A stretch of 64,000 bases of DNA. It comes from Bradyrhizobium sp. B097. GTDB taxonomy: Bacteria; Pseudomonadota; Alphaproteobacteria; Rhizobiales; Xanthobacteraceae. Numbering within the stretch: the first letter of the stretch is position 1; the number at the start of each line of letters is the position of its first letter. The stretch is taken from NCBI RefSeq assembly GCF_038957035.1, contig NZ_CP152412.1, forward strand, positions 7,064,501 to 7,128,500, read 5' to 3'. The position numbers and the translations under genes were made by a program. Shown piece after piece: positions 27,268 through 35,438 of this stretch. Under the pieces are notes generated by a model. It saw only the letters and a program-made list of their open reading frames with translations. It ran no database searches and had not been told where the DNA came from.

Positions 27268-27519
27268 ATGATGAAGCTCGTCGAACCTCACTCGCGCAGT
27301 CGAATTGCGTCAACCGTCTTTATTGGGAGAAATCGTCGCGGCAACTGGATTGCCCGCGAGCAGAACGGCACATTCGGCGGACTGTTCACAAACCGCGCCC
27401 AAGCATTAAAGTACGCGGTGTTCGAGAACGGACATCATCCAGAAATCATCGTCGAGGTCGCGAGAGAAATCGAACTCGATATTTCCGTACATCAGCATGT
27501 CGATCACACGAGTAGGTAG
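27268..27519 (+). CDS. Small conserved rhizobial protein, function unknown
   Basis: The 83-residue protein starts with ATG after AAGGAAAG. It reads STVFIGRNRRGNWIARE, then FGGLFTNRAQALKYAVFENG and EVAREIELDISVHQH. I recognise the pattern from small proteins that recur in rhizobial symbiotic regions, but no function is known to me. No signal peptide or membrane segment. A decayed paralogue lies at 21105-21340 behind a sigma-54 promoter, which hints at expression under nitrogen-fixation control. It could be a DNA- or partner-binding protein; this is a guess. Confidence 0.65.
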   Translation: MMKLVEPHSRSRIASTVFIGRNRRGNWIAREQNGTFGGLFTNRAQALKYAVFENGHHPEIIVEVAREIELDISVHQHVDHTSR

Positions 27520-27548
27520 ACTAATGCGCCGATTAGTTTAGAAAGTTA

Positions 27549-27765
27549 AGTGCGGGCTCGCATCCGCCAAATGTCCTCTTCGGTCGTGGCTAACATGCCC
27601 GGTTGTCCGCATCCGCGATTGGAAGCAGCCATCTGGTGCAAATGGCGGATGTCAAATTGCCATGCCTTTTCGGCGGTGGCATATCGTCGACCGGACGGAC
27701 GGCATCCATGGCGCCGCAAGCGGCATCATGCATTCGATCTGCGCAACGTCGATGAACTCTCGTTG
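27549..27765 (-). pseudogene. CoA-transferase (CaiB/BaiF) fragment, later part of domain 2
   Basis: The minus strand reads QIECMMPLAAPW, then (after a diverged stretch and a stop) HPPFAPDGCFQS, matching QIECMMPFAAPW...HPQFVPHGCFRC of the gene at 40733-43180. The DNA alignment runs from about 27549 to 27765, with roughly three quarters of bases matching by eye. It corresponds to residues near 590-660 of the intact protein. Confidence 0.75.
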
Positions 27766-27779
27766 GTGGGTATTACGGG

Positions 27780-29048
27780 GCGTGAGGCAGCGCAGCCAGC
27801 GTTGCTGTTTGCCTTGTTGGCCAGCGCCGCACAGCGCAGGCGGTCAAGGAAGCTCGTCACGGATTCGGCGAGACGCAGACAGACTTTCTTCTCCTTATTG
27901 GTTTTCGATCGCTTGCAGCGCCGAAAGGCAAGCCTGTTCGCAGCTGCGCAAATTGGGCATGCGACTGCGCAGCTCTTCAAGTGAGAGATGGCTCCCCTGA
28001 TAGGCCGTGAGGAGACGCTCGACGCTTTTCCGGGAGCGCGCAGGGTCGCGGCGAAGCGTTTCCTCGGGGCGCTGTGTGAGATCGGCGTTGCGCGCCGCCG
28101 TGAGTCGACGCTCAAATTCGTCTTCAATAAGGTGTCGGTCTTCAAGTAAAAGCGCGATCTCTTTCCATACCACCTCGTCCAGCAAACCCTGGCGCATCTG
28201 GCGGTTGTCGCAGACCCGTCCGCCGAGCCAGCGCCAGCCATCCGGCCCAAGCTTCTTGTTGGCTTCCAAAGGCTCGTTCGCCAATGCGAAAGTCTCCTTG
28301 CTGATGATGGTCGGCACTTTGGCCCTGTTGCGAGGCGCGACGCCGCCGCGCAGTCGCAACGGCCGCGTCACACGCATGTGCGGCGCGATCCGCGTCTAGC
28401 CAAAGCAGGCCGTTCCTTTATACGCGGGATTGCGCAGCATCGCCCAGACGGTCGAGCGTTCCCAGCGGCCTGTTTCTTTGGCTGTCGGACTCTTGCGTTC
28501 ATTGAGCAGGCGCGTGATGGAGCCGATGCTGTATCGCGCCAGAAAGCACGCTCACTTGGCGTTGAAGGGCGCGATGGCGCTTCCCTCGCCGCGACCACTC
28601 CAGGATTTGCGAGCTTTCTTACTCGGCGATCATGCCTTGAAAACTGCAGCAGGAGCTCGTCTGCCGGCGTCGCGGCCCGTCTCGAGCGAATGAACAATAC
28701 CTCGACGTCGGCGCCCGCGAGCTCTTCGCCAAGAAGGATTTGATGCGCATGCGCCCGCTCAGCCGATCGGGAGCGTAGAAGAGCACGGCTTCGATCCGCC
28801 CTTCTGCGGCGAGATCGCGCAGTCGTTCAAGCCCAGGGCGCAACAAGCTCGCGCCGCTACGGCCGTCGTCTTCGATCGCCCATTCCGCCGGCACGTCGCA
28901 GTTCTGATCGCGCGAAAGCGGTCAGCGCGCTCGTCTGACTGGCGAGCGTGTTCTCCTCCTTCTGTTTGTCCGACGACACTCTGGCGTACTTCGCGGCGGT
29001 TTCAACTTCGCCTCCCGTCACATCGTCGTCGGCCCGCACGAAGCGCAC
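27780..29048 (-). pseudogene. Large serine recombinase, multiply frameshifted
   Basis: The start (29048) gives TAAKYARVSSDKQKEENTLA, the resolvase catalytic segment with its serine. In other frames follow GASLLRPGLERLRDLAAEGR and VLFYAPDRLSG, then VTRPLRLRGGVAPRN, NEPLEANKKLGPDGWRW, GGRVCDNRQMRQGLLDEVVW, LLTAYQGSHLSLEELRSRMP and a coiled C-terminus. At least four frameshifts and an internal loss (the zinc-ribbon region before GWRWLGG) are present. The family inserts or excises large DNA segments. Confidence 0.8.
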
Positions 29049-29335
29049 CTAGTTTGGAACGAGAACTTCGCAAACCTGTACGCGGGATGAAATTTTCGAC
29101 CAAAGCTGCTTTGCTCATGGTGGTATTCTCCAATCTTGGGATATTTCGCCTTACAAGCTGATTAGCATTGACCTGAAAGTCGCTGAATGAGACGAGTTAC
29201 CTGTAATGCCAGTCAGGAGACCGGAAAACGAAGCCAATGAGTGAAAACTCTTGTTCTAAAGGAGGCGCGTCTCTGTTGTCCCGCTATTGCGTGGTTGATA
29301 TCTTCATATCGCCTCCTCTTACCTGGCAACTAGCA

Positions 29336-30160
29336 TTACATATCTTTCATAGCCATCGCTGCTACCTCTCCTAGTGGGCTCTGGTTCTCGATCATCTCGG
29401 TGCGATCGAGGTTGCGGTGACCTCTACCCCTGGCTGCGATTGCGCGTCGAGCTCGCCAATTTCGGTTGACAAGCTCTTCCCCCGGTTCCAGATTCTCCTT
29501 GATCATCATCTGTGCGACGCGGTCCCCGACCGTCGGAATGCCCAGAGGACGGATGCCGCCGTTGGCTTTGGGAATCTCCGCGCGCCTTACCGCTGGCGGG
29601 AAGTAGCTTCCCGATGCCATGTGGTTCCGGAGCTTGTCGAGGTTATTTCCAAGAAACTTATCCAAGCTCTGGCCATCGACGCCCGCCGCTTTTCCATCCC
29701 TGCCGCCATTTGGTAAGCCTCTCAGACCATATACACTTGGTGATTGGCAACGGCTTGTCCGGTGTCATGACGCTCCTCCCGCCAAAGCCGGTTGGCGTCC
29801 GATGTCGAACAGGGTAACGCAGCCGCTTCGCTCCATGGCCATTAGAGCGACTTCAGCGCTACTATGAGCTACTCCATCCCTGTCTCGGGTATTGGCTTTC
29901 TCCCTCGTGGTGTGCGCCACTTGCGGATGCCCTTATACCCCGAGCCAGACGCCTGTGATGAGATCATGCCGCCTATACACCGGCGGCCGCGTGGACCGTA
30001 AGCAGGTATCGCCCACACTCTTCCGAGCATCACTATCCCCATGCCCATTTTGGCAGCGTTTGGACCCATTTCGATTCGTCATCGGCGATTCGCTTGCGCT
30101 CATCTTCTCATCACTAACCTGCCGGCGTAGCCCGGCCGCCTTTTCCCTAGCGCTCACCAC
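29336..30160 (-). mobile_element. Truncated group II intron with reverse-transcriptase pseudogene
   Basis: From about 30160 the minus strand starts GTGAGCGCTAGGG and follows the 5' ribozyme region of a bacterial group II intron. The maturase frame begins at 29768 (MTPDKPLPIT after GGGAGGAG), shifts frame, then gives AAGVDGQSLDKF, MASGSYFPPAVRRAEIPK and GGIRPLGIPTVGDRVAQMM, the first reverse-transcriptase blocks. Past NLEP the homology stops; the YADD catalytic block, maturase domain and 3' ribozyme domains are missing, so it cannot splice or move. Confidence 0.78.
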
Positions 30161-30284
30161 CACGTCTCTTTAACGCAGTAGCCTGGAGTGGTTTGAAGCC
30201 TGTCCCAGCAGGCCGGCTTCGGGAGGCCGAGCTCCCGTCTTCAATACAGTTACGCTGGCAGATACGCACCAGCCACGAGGCACA

Positions 30285-30400
30285 CACAGATAGCCTCGAT
30301 CTTGGTGACATCAGCACCGAGATCAGCCAGTGTGCCGGTACACAAATGAGCCTACAAACCCGTCGCGAGGTCAATGACACCGATTCCCCGCACCGATCGC
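30285..30400 (-). pseudogene. CoA-transferase (CaiB/BaiF) fragment, start of domain 2
   Basis: The minus strand reads GIGVIDLATGL, a stop, then AHLCTGTLADLGADVTKIEA, matching GIRVIDFAMGWAGPLCTRTL...KIEA of the fused CoA-transferase. Together with 27549-27765 it is one disrupted second copy of that gene. Confidence 0.75.
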
Positions 30401-30549
30401 CGATCTGCATCGATGCAATCGGACAACCCCGCCGCTGTTAATAGCTGATCACTGTCCAGCCCGCCGATTTCGATGCGATAACGCTCTCATAGACCATTTC
30501 CGGGCCAAGGGATGCTCCAGAACATCGGTGATCCAAAATGCGACATGCA

Positions 30550-31341
30550 TCAGGCGGCAAACTCGCCGCCTGTGACGTCGATGGTTATACCGGTTACAAA
30601 GCCCGCCATCGGCGAAGCCAGAAACGCTGCGACGTGCGCAATCTCTTCAGCTGTGCCGAAACGGCCAACTGGAATCCGACTGAGGGCAGAGCGATTGACC
30701 GCGGCCTCGGCTGGCCCAGTCAGGTCACTGAGAACACGCCCAGGAGCGATGCAATTGACTGTGATGCCGTGGGCAGCGAGATCTCGCGCGGCCGCACGGG
30801 TCAATCCGACCAATCCTGCTTTCGACGCTGCGTAATGCGGCCCTGCGATCAGAGGCATGGCGCGGCCGGCGAGTGACCCGACATTGATGACGCGTCCATA
30901 TCTCATCAGAGTCATCGCTGGCGCTAAGAGCCGTATGAGGTTGAAGGGACTCTTGAGGTTGACATCGAGGACCCGCGTCCATTCCTCAAGCGATATCTGC
31001 GACAGCCAGGGTGCATTCTGATCTAGCCGCTTGGGGGAGATTCCAGCGTTGTTTACTAGAATCGCAATCTCGCCCCAACGCGCCCGGATACGATCAATAA
31101 AGCATTCTAATTCGCTTTCTCTCGTTACATCGATCGCCTCAGCATAAAGCCGATCTTCCGAACCGGTAAGAGTGTCAAGCGCCCGCCCCACATGCGCAAC
31201 GCTTGTAGCCACGAAAGCCACACGGTGGCCATCAATTAAGAAACGGCGCACGATTTCAAGTCCAATCCCGCGTGCTCCTCCAGTCACGAGAGCAACGCGT
31301 CTTTCGCTTGGGCAACAGGGCTTTTCTGGTTTCGGCAGCAT
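30550..31341 (-). CDS. Short-chain dehydrogenase/reductase (FabG-like)
   Basis: The protein (263 residues from the Met at 31341; the frame opens at 31410) has the Rossmann motif VTGGARGIG, the NNAG motif in LVNNAGIS, and the catalytic Ser, Tyr and Lys in VGSLAGRAM and HYAASKAGLVG. The end, GFVTGITIDVTGGEFA, is typical of beta-ketoacyl reductase-like members. It would reduce a ketone to an alcohol with NAD(P)H. As the last gene after the alpha-oxoamine synthase it is well placed to reduce the amino-ketone product of that enzyme. Specificity is an inference. Confidence 0.88.
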   Translation of the reverse strand: MLPKPEKPCCPSERRVALVTGGARGIGLEIVRRFLIDGHRVAFVATSVAHVGRALDTLTGSEDRLYAEAIDVTRESELECFIDRIRARWGEIAILVNNAGISPKRLDQNAPWLSQISLEEWTRVLDVNLKSPFNLIRLLAPAMTLMRYGRVINVGSLAGRAMPLIAGPHYAASKAGLVGLTRAAARDLAAHGITVNCIAPGRVLSDLTGPAEAAVNRSALSRIPVGRFGTAEEIAHVAAFLASPMAGFVTGITIDVTGGEFAA

Positions 31342-31346
31342 AATTC

Positions 31347-31736
31347 TCAAAAATCCGCAAGCGGCGCAATGAGCGAGCCCACAGCCATGGGAAGGTAAAG
31401 TCGCGTACACCTCCGGACGACGTATCGTCCCCGTCGCGCCTTGATTCGCTCACTGCGATTCGACAAGTCGCCGCACGCTGAGCCGTCGATCTTCATTTCC
31501 AACGATCTTATATTTCCGCTTGCAATGCTCCGCAGCTTTTCCTTGATTGGGATCCAACAGGCGGCGCGACTTCCTCGCTCGCAGTTACCGATGAAGCGCC
31601 CATCTTTCAGTCGGACAGCGCTCTCCGTAGGAGTATTCATTGTCCCGTCGGCACACGTCGATGACGTTCGTCTCATCGATCGCGATATGTTTTCGAACGC
31701 GAACAATGGAGCCTCATCTATCTTTGTCACCTTCAT
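31347..31736 (-). CDS. Hypothetical ORF between the oxoamine synthase and the reductase
   Basis: A 129-codon frame begins with ATG at 31736 behind a strong GAGGGAGG site, 30 bases after the synthase stop, and ends six bases before the reductase start, so spacing is operon-like. The protein (MKVTKIDEAPLFAFENI..., many Arg and Ser, three Cys in the middle) has no recognised domain. In another frame the same DNA reads IAIDETNVIDVCRRDNEYSY, somewhat like the catalytic start of an IS630-type transposase, so the region could instead be old insertion debris. Reality as a protein is uncertain. Confidence 0.35.
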   Translation of the reverse strand: MKVTKIDEAPLFAFENISRSMRRTSSTCADGTMNTPTESAVRLKDGRFIGNCERGSRAACWIPIKEKLRSIASGNIRSLEMKIDGSACGDLSNRSERIKARRGRYVVRRCTRLYLPMAVGSLIAPLADF

Positions 31737-31766
31737 GACCTCCCTCACAGAATGGCCGATAGTGCC

Positions 31767-33053
31767 TCAGGAAGGGGTTGATGCTATGCTCGGCTTGGCG
31801 GCTTTATCGGGTACCCTTTCCAAGATGCAGCCGGACAGCCGTTCTATCTCCTGGACTTCATGATCGGCCGTAATGCACACTCGAATCCCCGCTTGTCCTT
31901 GCGCGACCGTCGGGAAGAATATCACGGAAGTATAGAAGCCATCATCGAGAAGCTCTCTTGCGATTGCAATCGCCTTGGCTTCGGAGCCGATCGCGATCAT
32001 TCGGATCGGAAGTGAATTACCTTGCTCAGCGGTTGCGAGAAGATCGTCAAAAACCTTGATCCGTTGCGACAACCGCTCCTGCCGGTCACCGAGCTCTGCC
32101 GATCGATGAATCTTGCACGAACCAATCGCGGCGCCGACAGCAGCCAAATTGGGAGCCACCGAGAAGGCATACGGAATTGAGTACCGCCGAAACAGAGTCT
32201 CTTGTTCGGCCGTTCCAAGCATCAACATGCCGCCCGATGCGCCGAATCCCTTTGCCAGCGAGGCTACTATGATCGTGCGGTCACCTAACGCTTCCGCAAA
32301 CTGAGAGCGGGCAAATCCTTCGCCTTCGTGTCCAAACAGCGATATTCCATGAGCATCGTCGATATAGAGAAAGAGACCATAGCGTTCTTGGAGTTGGCGG
32401 AGTTCCTTGATCGGCGAATGCCCTCCCATGGAATAAACACCATCGCACACATACGCAACCATTGGATGTTCACGGCACAAAGCCTCGAGGGCATCCATAT
32501 CGTTGTGCGCTATTGTTTCCACCTGCGTTTCATCAGCAACTATCGGCTTATGATAAGCGAGCGATATGTGGGCAATGCGGTCGAAGACCACAACCGGCTT
32601 TCTTCCGCCCGTCAATTGGCCCGAAGCAAGGAGGGGCATTGCGCCCAGATTGGCGAGCATGACGGTGGAAAAGGCGATCACGCGCGCGCGAAACATCTCC
32701 GACAAGTTTTTTTCAAGCTCTTCTAGAAGATCGAAATTAAGTCGTGTTCGTGCGCAGGACCAGTGCAATGACCGATGCGCCTCAATTGCCTCAATCGCCC
32801 CAGCTACGACCACTGGATGATTATCCAGGCCCAAGTAGGAGCATCGTACGAAGTCAGTTATCTTCGGCCTGCTGTCAAGCGGACCGCGGCCTAAGGCAAA
32901 ACTCCGTCCGGTCATAGAACGTGCCGTGACGGCCATGAGGCCAGCCGCATGGGCTGCGTCGAAGTACGGACTGCTCTTCTTGATGACGTAGGCGGTGTTC
33001 CGAAAGTGACCGGTCGGCTGGCCGCGACTAAAGAGCGGGTTCGATTTTTCCAT
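31767..33053 (-). CDS. Alpha-oxoamine synthase (AONS/CqsA-like PLP enzyme)
   Basis: The 428-residue protein belongs to the alpha-oxoamine synthases (KAPA synthase, ALA synthase, KBL, CqsA). Visible are CSYLGLDNHP (residues 71-80), the PLP-contacting IDDAHGISLFG (D232, D233, H235) and the cofactor lysine K268 in ASLAKGFGASGG. These enzymes condense an amino acid with an acyl-CoA, releasing CO2 and giving an amino-ketone. The N-terminal 55 residues are longer than in KAPA synthase. No other biotin genes are near, so a biotin role is unlikely. With the aminotransferase, acyltransferase-like and reductase genes around it, a signal or small lipid-like metabolite is more likely. ATG follows GGGGAATAA. 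Confidence 0.85.
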   Translation of the reverse strand: MEKSNPLFSRGQPTGHFRNTAYVIKKSSPYFDAAHAAGLMAVTARSMTGRSFALGRGPLDSRPKITDFVRCSYLGLDNHPVVVAGAIEAIEAHRSLHWSCARTRLNFDLLEELEKNLSEMFRARVIAFSTVMLANLGAMPLLASGQLTGGRKPVVVFDRIAHISLAYHKPIVADETQVETIAHNDMDALEALCREHPMVAYVCDGVYSMGGHSPIKELRQLQERYGLFLYIDDAHGISLFGHEGEGFARSQFAEALGDRTIIVASLAKGFGASGGMLMLGTAEQETLFRRYSIPYAFSVAPNLAAVGAAIGSCKIHRSAELGDRQERLSQRIKVFDDLLATAEQGNSLPIRMIAIGSEAKAIAIARELLDDGFYTSVIFFPTVAQGQAGIRVCITADHEVQEIERLSGCILERVPDKAAKPSIASTPS

Positions 33054-33297
33054 TTATTCCCCGTTCCATCTGCTAAGCATGCGCCCGCTTACCGCTAAGA
33101 TGACCGGGACGACTACTTTACCACAACGGCCCGACCACAGATTTGCCTGATCCTAGTAGTAGCTATCGGCCTTCTGATTCAATTAAACCACCGCGACATC
33201 GCTCGAGCACCTACCAGATAGAGTGGGTTAATCGCAGATCGCCCCAATAGCAACAAACTAGACGGAGAGCGATACATTGCGCAACGTGTCGCTTTGG

Positions 33298-34644
33298 TCA
33301 TGCGCATACGTCCACTGCGTCCAGCATGTCTTCGTATTTATCGAGAAAGCCCGTGAACACATGGATGATGAATTCGGCGTCGGCGCAAGCCATTTGTGTC
33401 GAGATCGAAGCGGCAGTCCCGTATGGCAAGATGATGCCGCTCTCCGCAAAGAAGCGCGTAAGTTGCTTCATTAGAGTTACTCCGGCGAGCCCGGGATAAG
33501 CTTCACGATAGTCACTCGGCATTTGCGCCATAGGATGGATACGAAATAGTGAGGCGGCTCCGGTCACGCATAGGGGCACGCCCCGATTTGAAATGGTCTG
33601 ACCAATGCCTTCTCTGACAATGTTTCCAAGCATCTCAAGGTGTGCAAAAGCCGCATGATCTAGATGCCGCATTGCAACGAGACCCGCTGTCATGGATAGA
33701 GGATTGGCAGAAAATGTACCGCCTTGAGGTAGCAGTGGCTGGCCCGCTGAGGCATCGAACATTTTCATCACGTCCTCGCGACCGCCTATTGCTCCAATTG
33801 GCAATCCGCCGCCGATGATCTTGCCCATCGTGACGAGGTCTGGAACAAGACCATAGCGGACGGAAGCTCCCCGGAAACTTTGCCTGAGATTCAGGACTTC
33901 GTCAGCTATCAAAAGAATGCCGCTGCTACGGGCAACGTCCTGAACCGCAGCAATGAACTCAGGCGTCGGCGCTATTAGACCACCGCGGCTTGGCATCGGA
34001 TCCAAGATGACTGCGGCAAGCTTCTGCGCATGCAATAGCAATAACCGACGTACGCTTTCCACATCATTGAAGCGGAGCACGACCACGTCATCGAGCACGC
34101 TCGCCGGCATCCCGCGATAGACACCCGTAGAACTGGGTGCGTCGGGATCACCCCAGTCGTCCGGCATGGCCGCTAGACTGACCTCGGCCCAGTCGTAGGC
34201 GCCATGATACGCGCCTTCAAGCTTCGCGATTTTCGAACGTCCCGTGAAGGCTCGGGCAGCCTTGATCGCAAACAGCACAGCTTCAGTCCCCGTGTTGACA
34301 AAACGGATTCGATGAACCTGCGGAATGCGCTCGCACAGTAGCTCGGCGAGCTCGATCTCGCTCTCTGTAGGGTTCGCGAAACAACTGCCGCGCTGGAGCT
34401 GATGGGTTAGCGCTTCCACGACGGGCGCAAAGGCATGGCCATGGATCAACGTCGTGAAGTTACAATTGAGATCCAGAAACCGACGGCCATCGACGTCGAA
34501 CACATAGCAACCTAACCCACGCTGGACATAGAGCGGAATCGGATCTCGTTCGACGGTTGATCGTGATGTGCCGTCAGGGAATATGAACCGCGCGCGGGCA
34601 AAGTTATCCCTAGATCTCTGTCCGACACGTGCATTTTCCATCAT
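33298..34644 (-). CDS. Class III aminotransferase, glutamate-1-semialdehyde aminomutase-like
   Basis: The 448-residue enzyme has the class III PLP fold: FVNTGTEAVLFAIKAARAFTG region from residue 115, the PLP aspartate D248 in LIADEVLNL, and the lysine K275 in TMGKIIGGGLPIGAIGG. The overall pattern (YVFDVDGRRFLDLNCN, KLEGAYHGAYDW) is that of the glutamate-1-semialdehyde 2,1-aminomutase branch, which also includes aminotransferases of natural-product pathways. A housekeeping HemL role is unlikely because of the island context. The gap of 244 bases to the oxoamine synthase is wide for an operon, and the two may have separate promoters. Confidence 0.85.
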   Translation of the reverse strand: MMENARVGQRSRDNFARARFIFPDGTSRSTVERDPIPLYVQRGLGCYVFDVDGRRFLDLNCNFTTLIHGHAFAPVVEALTHQLQRGSCFANPTESEIELAELLCERIPQVHRIRFVNTGTEAVLFAIKAARAFTGRSKIAKLEGAYHGAYDWAEVSLAAMPDDWGDPDAPSSTGVYRGMPASVLDDVVVLRFNDVESVRRLLLLHAQKLAAVILDPMPSRGGLIAPTPEFIAAVQDVARSSGILLIADEVLNLRQSFRGASVRYGLVPDLVTMGKIIGGGLPIGAIGGREDVMKMFDASAGQPLLPQGGTFSANPLSMTAGLVAMRHLDHAAFAHLEMLGNIVREGIGQTISNRGVPLCVTGAASLFRIHPMAQMPSDYREAYPGLAGVTLMKQLTRFFAESGIILPYGTAASISTQMACADAEFIIHVFTGFLDKYEDMLDAVDVCA

Positions 34645-34736
34645 ATTTCGAGCCCGATAATTCCTGGTTCACCTCATTTTGAACGATCTAACGGACACAA
34701 CAATCGTCACCTACTGTAGTCACAGAGGAAGAAAGT

Positions 34737-35438
34737 TCAAATGCGGATCGCTTCTGTCGTGCTATCAACAAGACTCCTCAACTCCTCGCCGGTTAGCCAA
34801 ACGAGTAAGTCGTCGTCCGCAATATCCTCTGCTACCAGCCGTAATATCGCACCACCGGCTTCATGATGCGTATGTCCGTATTGCGCAAGAACGCCTTTAT
34901 CCAAGGTCCATTGCGCGGCAAGTCCACATAAGAAGTCGGGCGCCCACATTGCAAAAGAAATGCCGCGCAATACGGCAGCCATGATCTTGGGCACGCCCTG
35001 ACCTCTGAAGTCTTCGCGCAACCAAAAGTCCCCGTGGTAGGCCACTCTCCCGCTGATCTCCTTCGCGCTTGGTGCGGTGCAGGTACAACGGTCGTCAGGA
35101 TGTGCATGTATAGTCGGGTCAGCGTAAAAGGCCTTCAGAGATTCAAGATGTTCCGCAAAGTTGGTGCCAGAAAGATCATACAATCGAGCAGCCTGTACAA
35201 GTGCGACCGCATTGTCTTTGTCGATGCCTATCATCCAATATCCTTCGCCTGATTTGATTGGCGAGCGATCTGGCCGGAAATTTGGATACGTCAGCCTTTT
35301 TGTTGGAAGAGCGTGAGTAATCGAGACATACTCTTGAAAATCGAATCCGATAGAAAGCTTGATCCGTTTTTGGGCGGCAGCGTCGTCATACACTCGGAGA
35401 AATCGAGAGACTTGCAACGGATTAACGACAGTTGTCAT
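34737..35438 (-). CDS. GNAT-like acyltransferase, product unknown
   Basis: The protein is 233 residues from the Met at 35438 (site AAAGGTGCAG); the frame opens at 35531. Its C-terminal half contains YHGDFWLREDFRGQGVPKI, where RGQG fits the acyl-CoA pyrophosphate loop of GNAT enzymes, followed by helices and a last strand. The N-terminal half (IGFDFQEYVSITHALPTKRL) is not recognised. It lies 92 bases ahead of the aminotransferase on the same strand and probably starts the cluster. It may N-acylate an amino intermediate. The GNAT call rests mainly on one motif. Confidence 0.6.
   Translation of the reverse strand: MTTVVNPLQVSRFLRVYDDAAAQKRIKLSIGFDFQEYVSITHALPTKRLTYPNFRPDRSPIKSGEGYWMIGIDKDNAVALVQAARLYDLSGTNFAEHLESLKAFYADPTIHAHPDDRCTCTAPSAKEISGRVAYHGDFWLREDFRGQGVPKIMAAVLRGISFAMWAPDFLCGLAAQWTLDKGVLAQYGHTHHEAGGAILRLVAEDIADDDLLVWLTGEELRSLVDSTTEAIRI
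35154..35169 (-). promoter_or_regulatory. Sigma-54-like promoter inside the GNAT-like gene
   Basis: On the minus strand the sequence is TGGCACC-AACT-TTGCG, with full TGGCAC and TTGC boxes and a GG-to-GC gap of 10. It lies within the GNAT-like coding region and points at the aminotransferase, about 500 bases away. No TGT-N10-ACA site was found upstream, so it may be accidental. Confidence 0.35.

Noticed and set aside
31767..33053. Calling the oxoamine synthase BioF (biotin) or HemA
   Set aside because: No biotin or haem genes are nearby, and the long N-terminus and context fit neither.
33298..34644. Calling the aminotransferase HemL (tetrapyrrole synthesis)
   Set aside because: Alpha-proteobacteria usually make ALA by the C4 route, and the gene lies in an island cluster with an oxoamine synthase.
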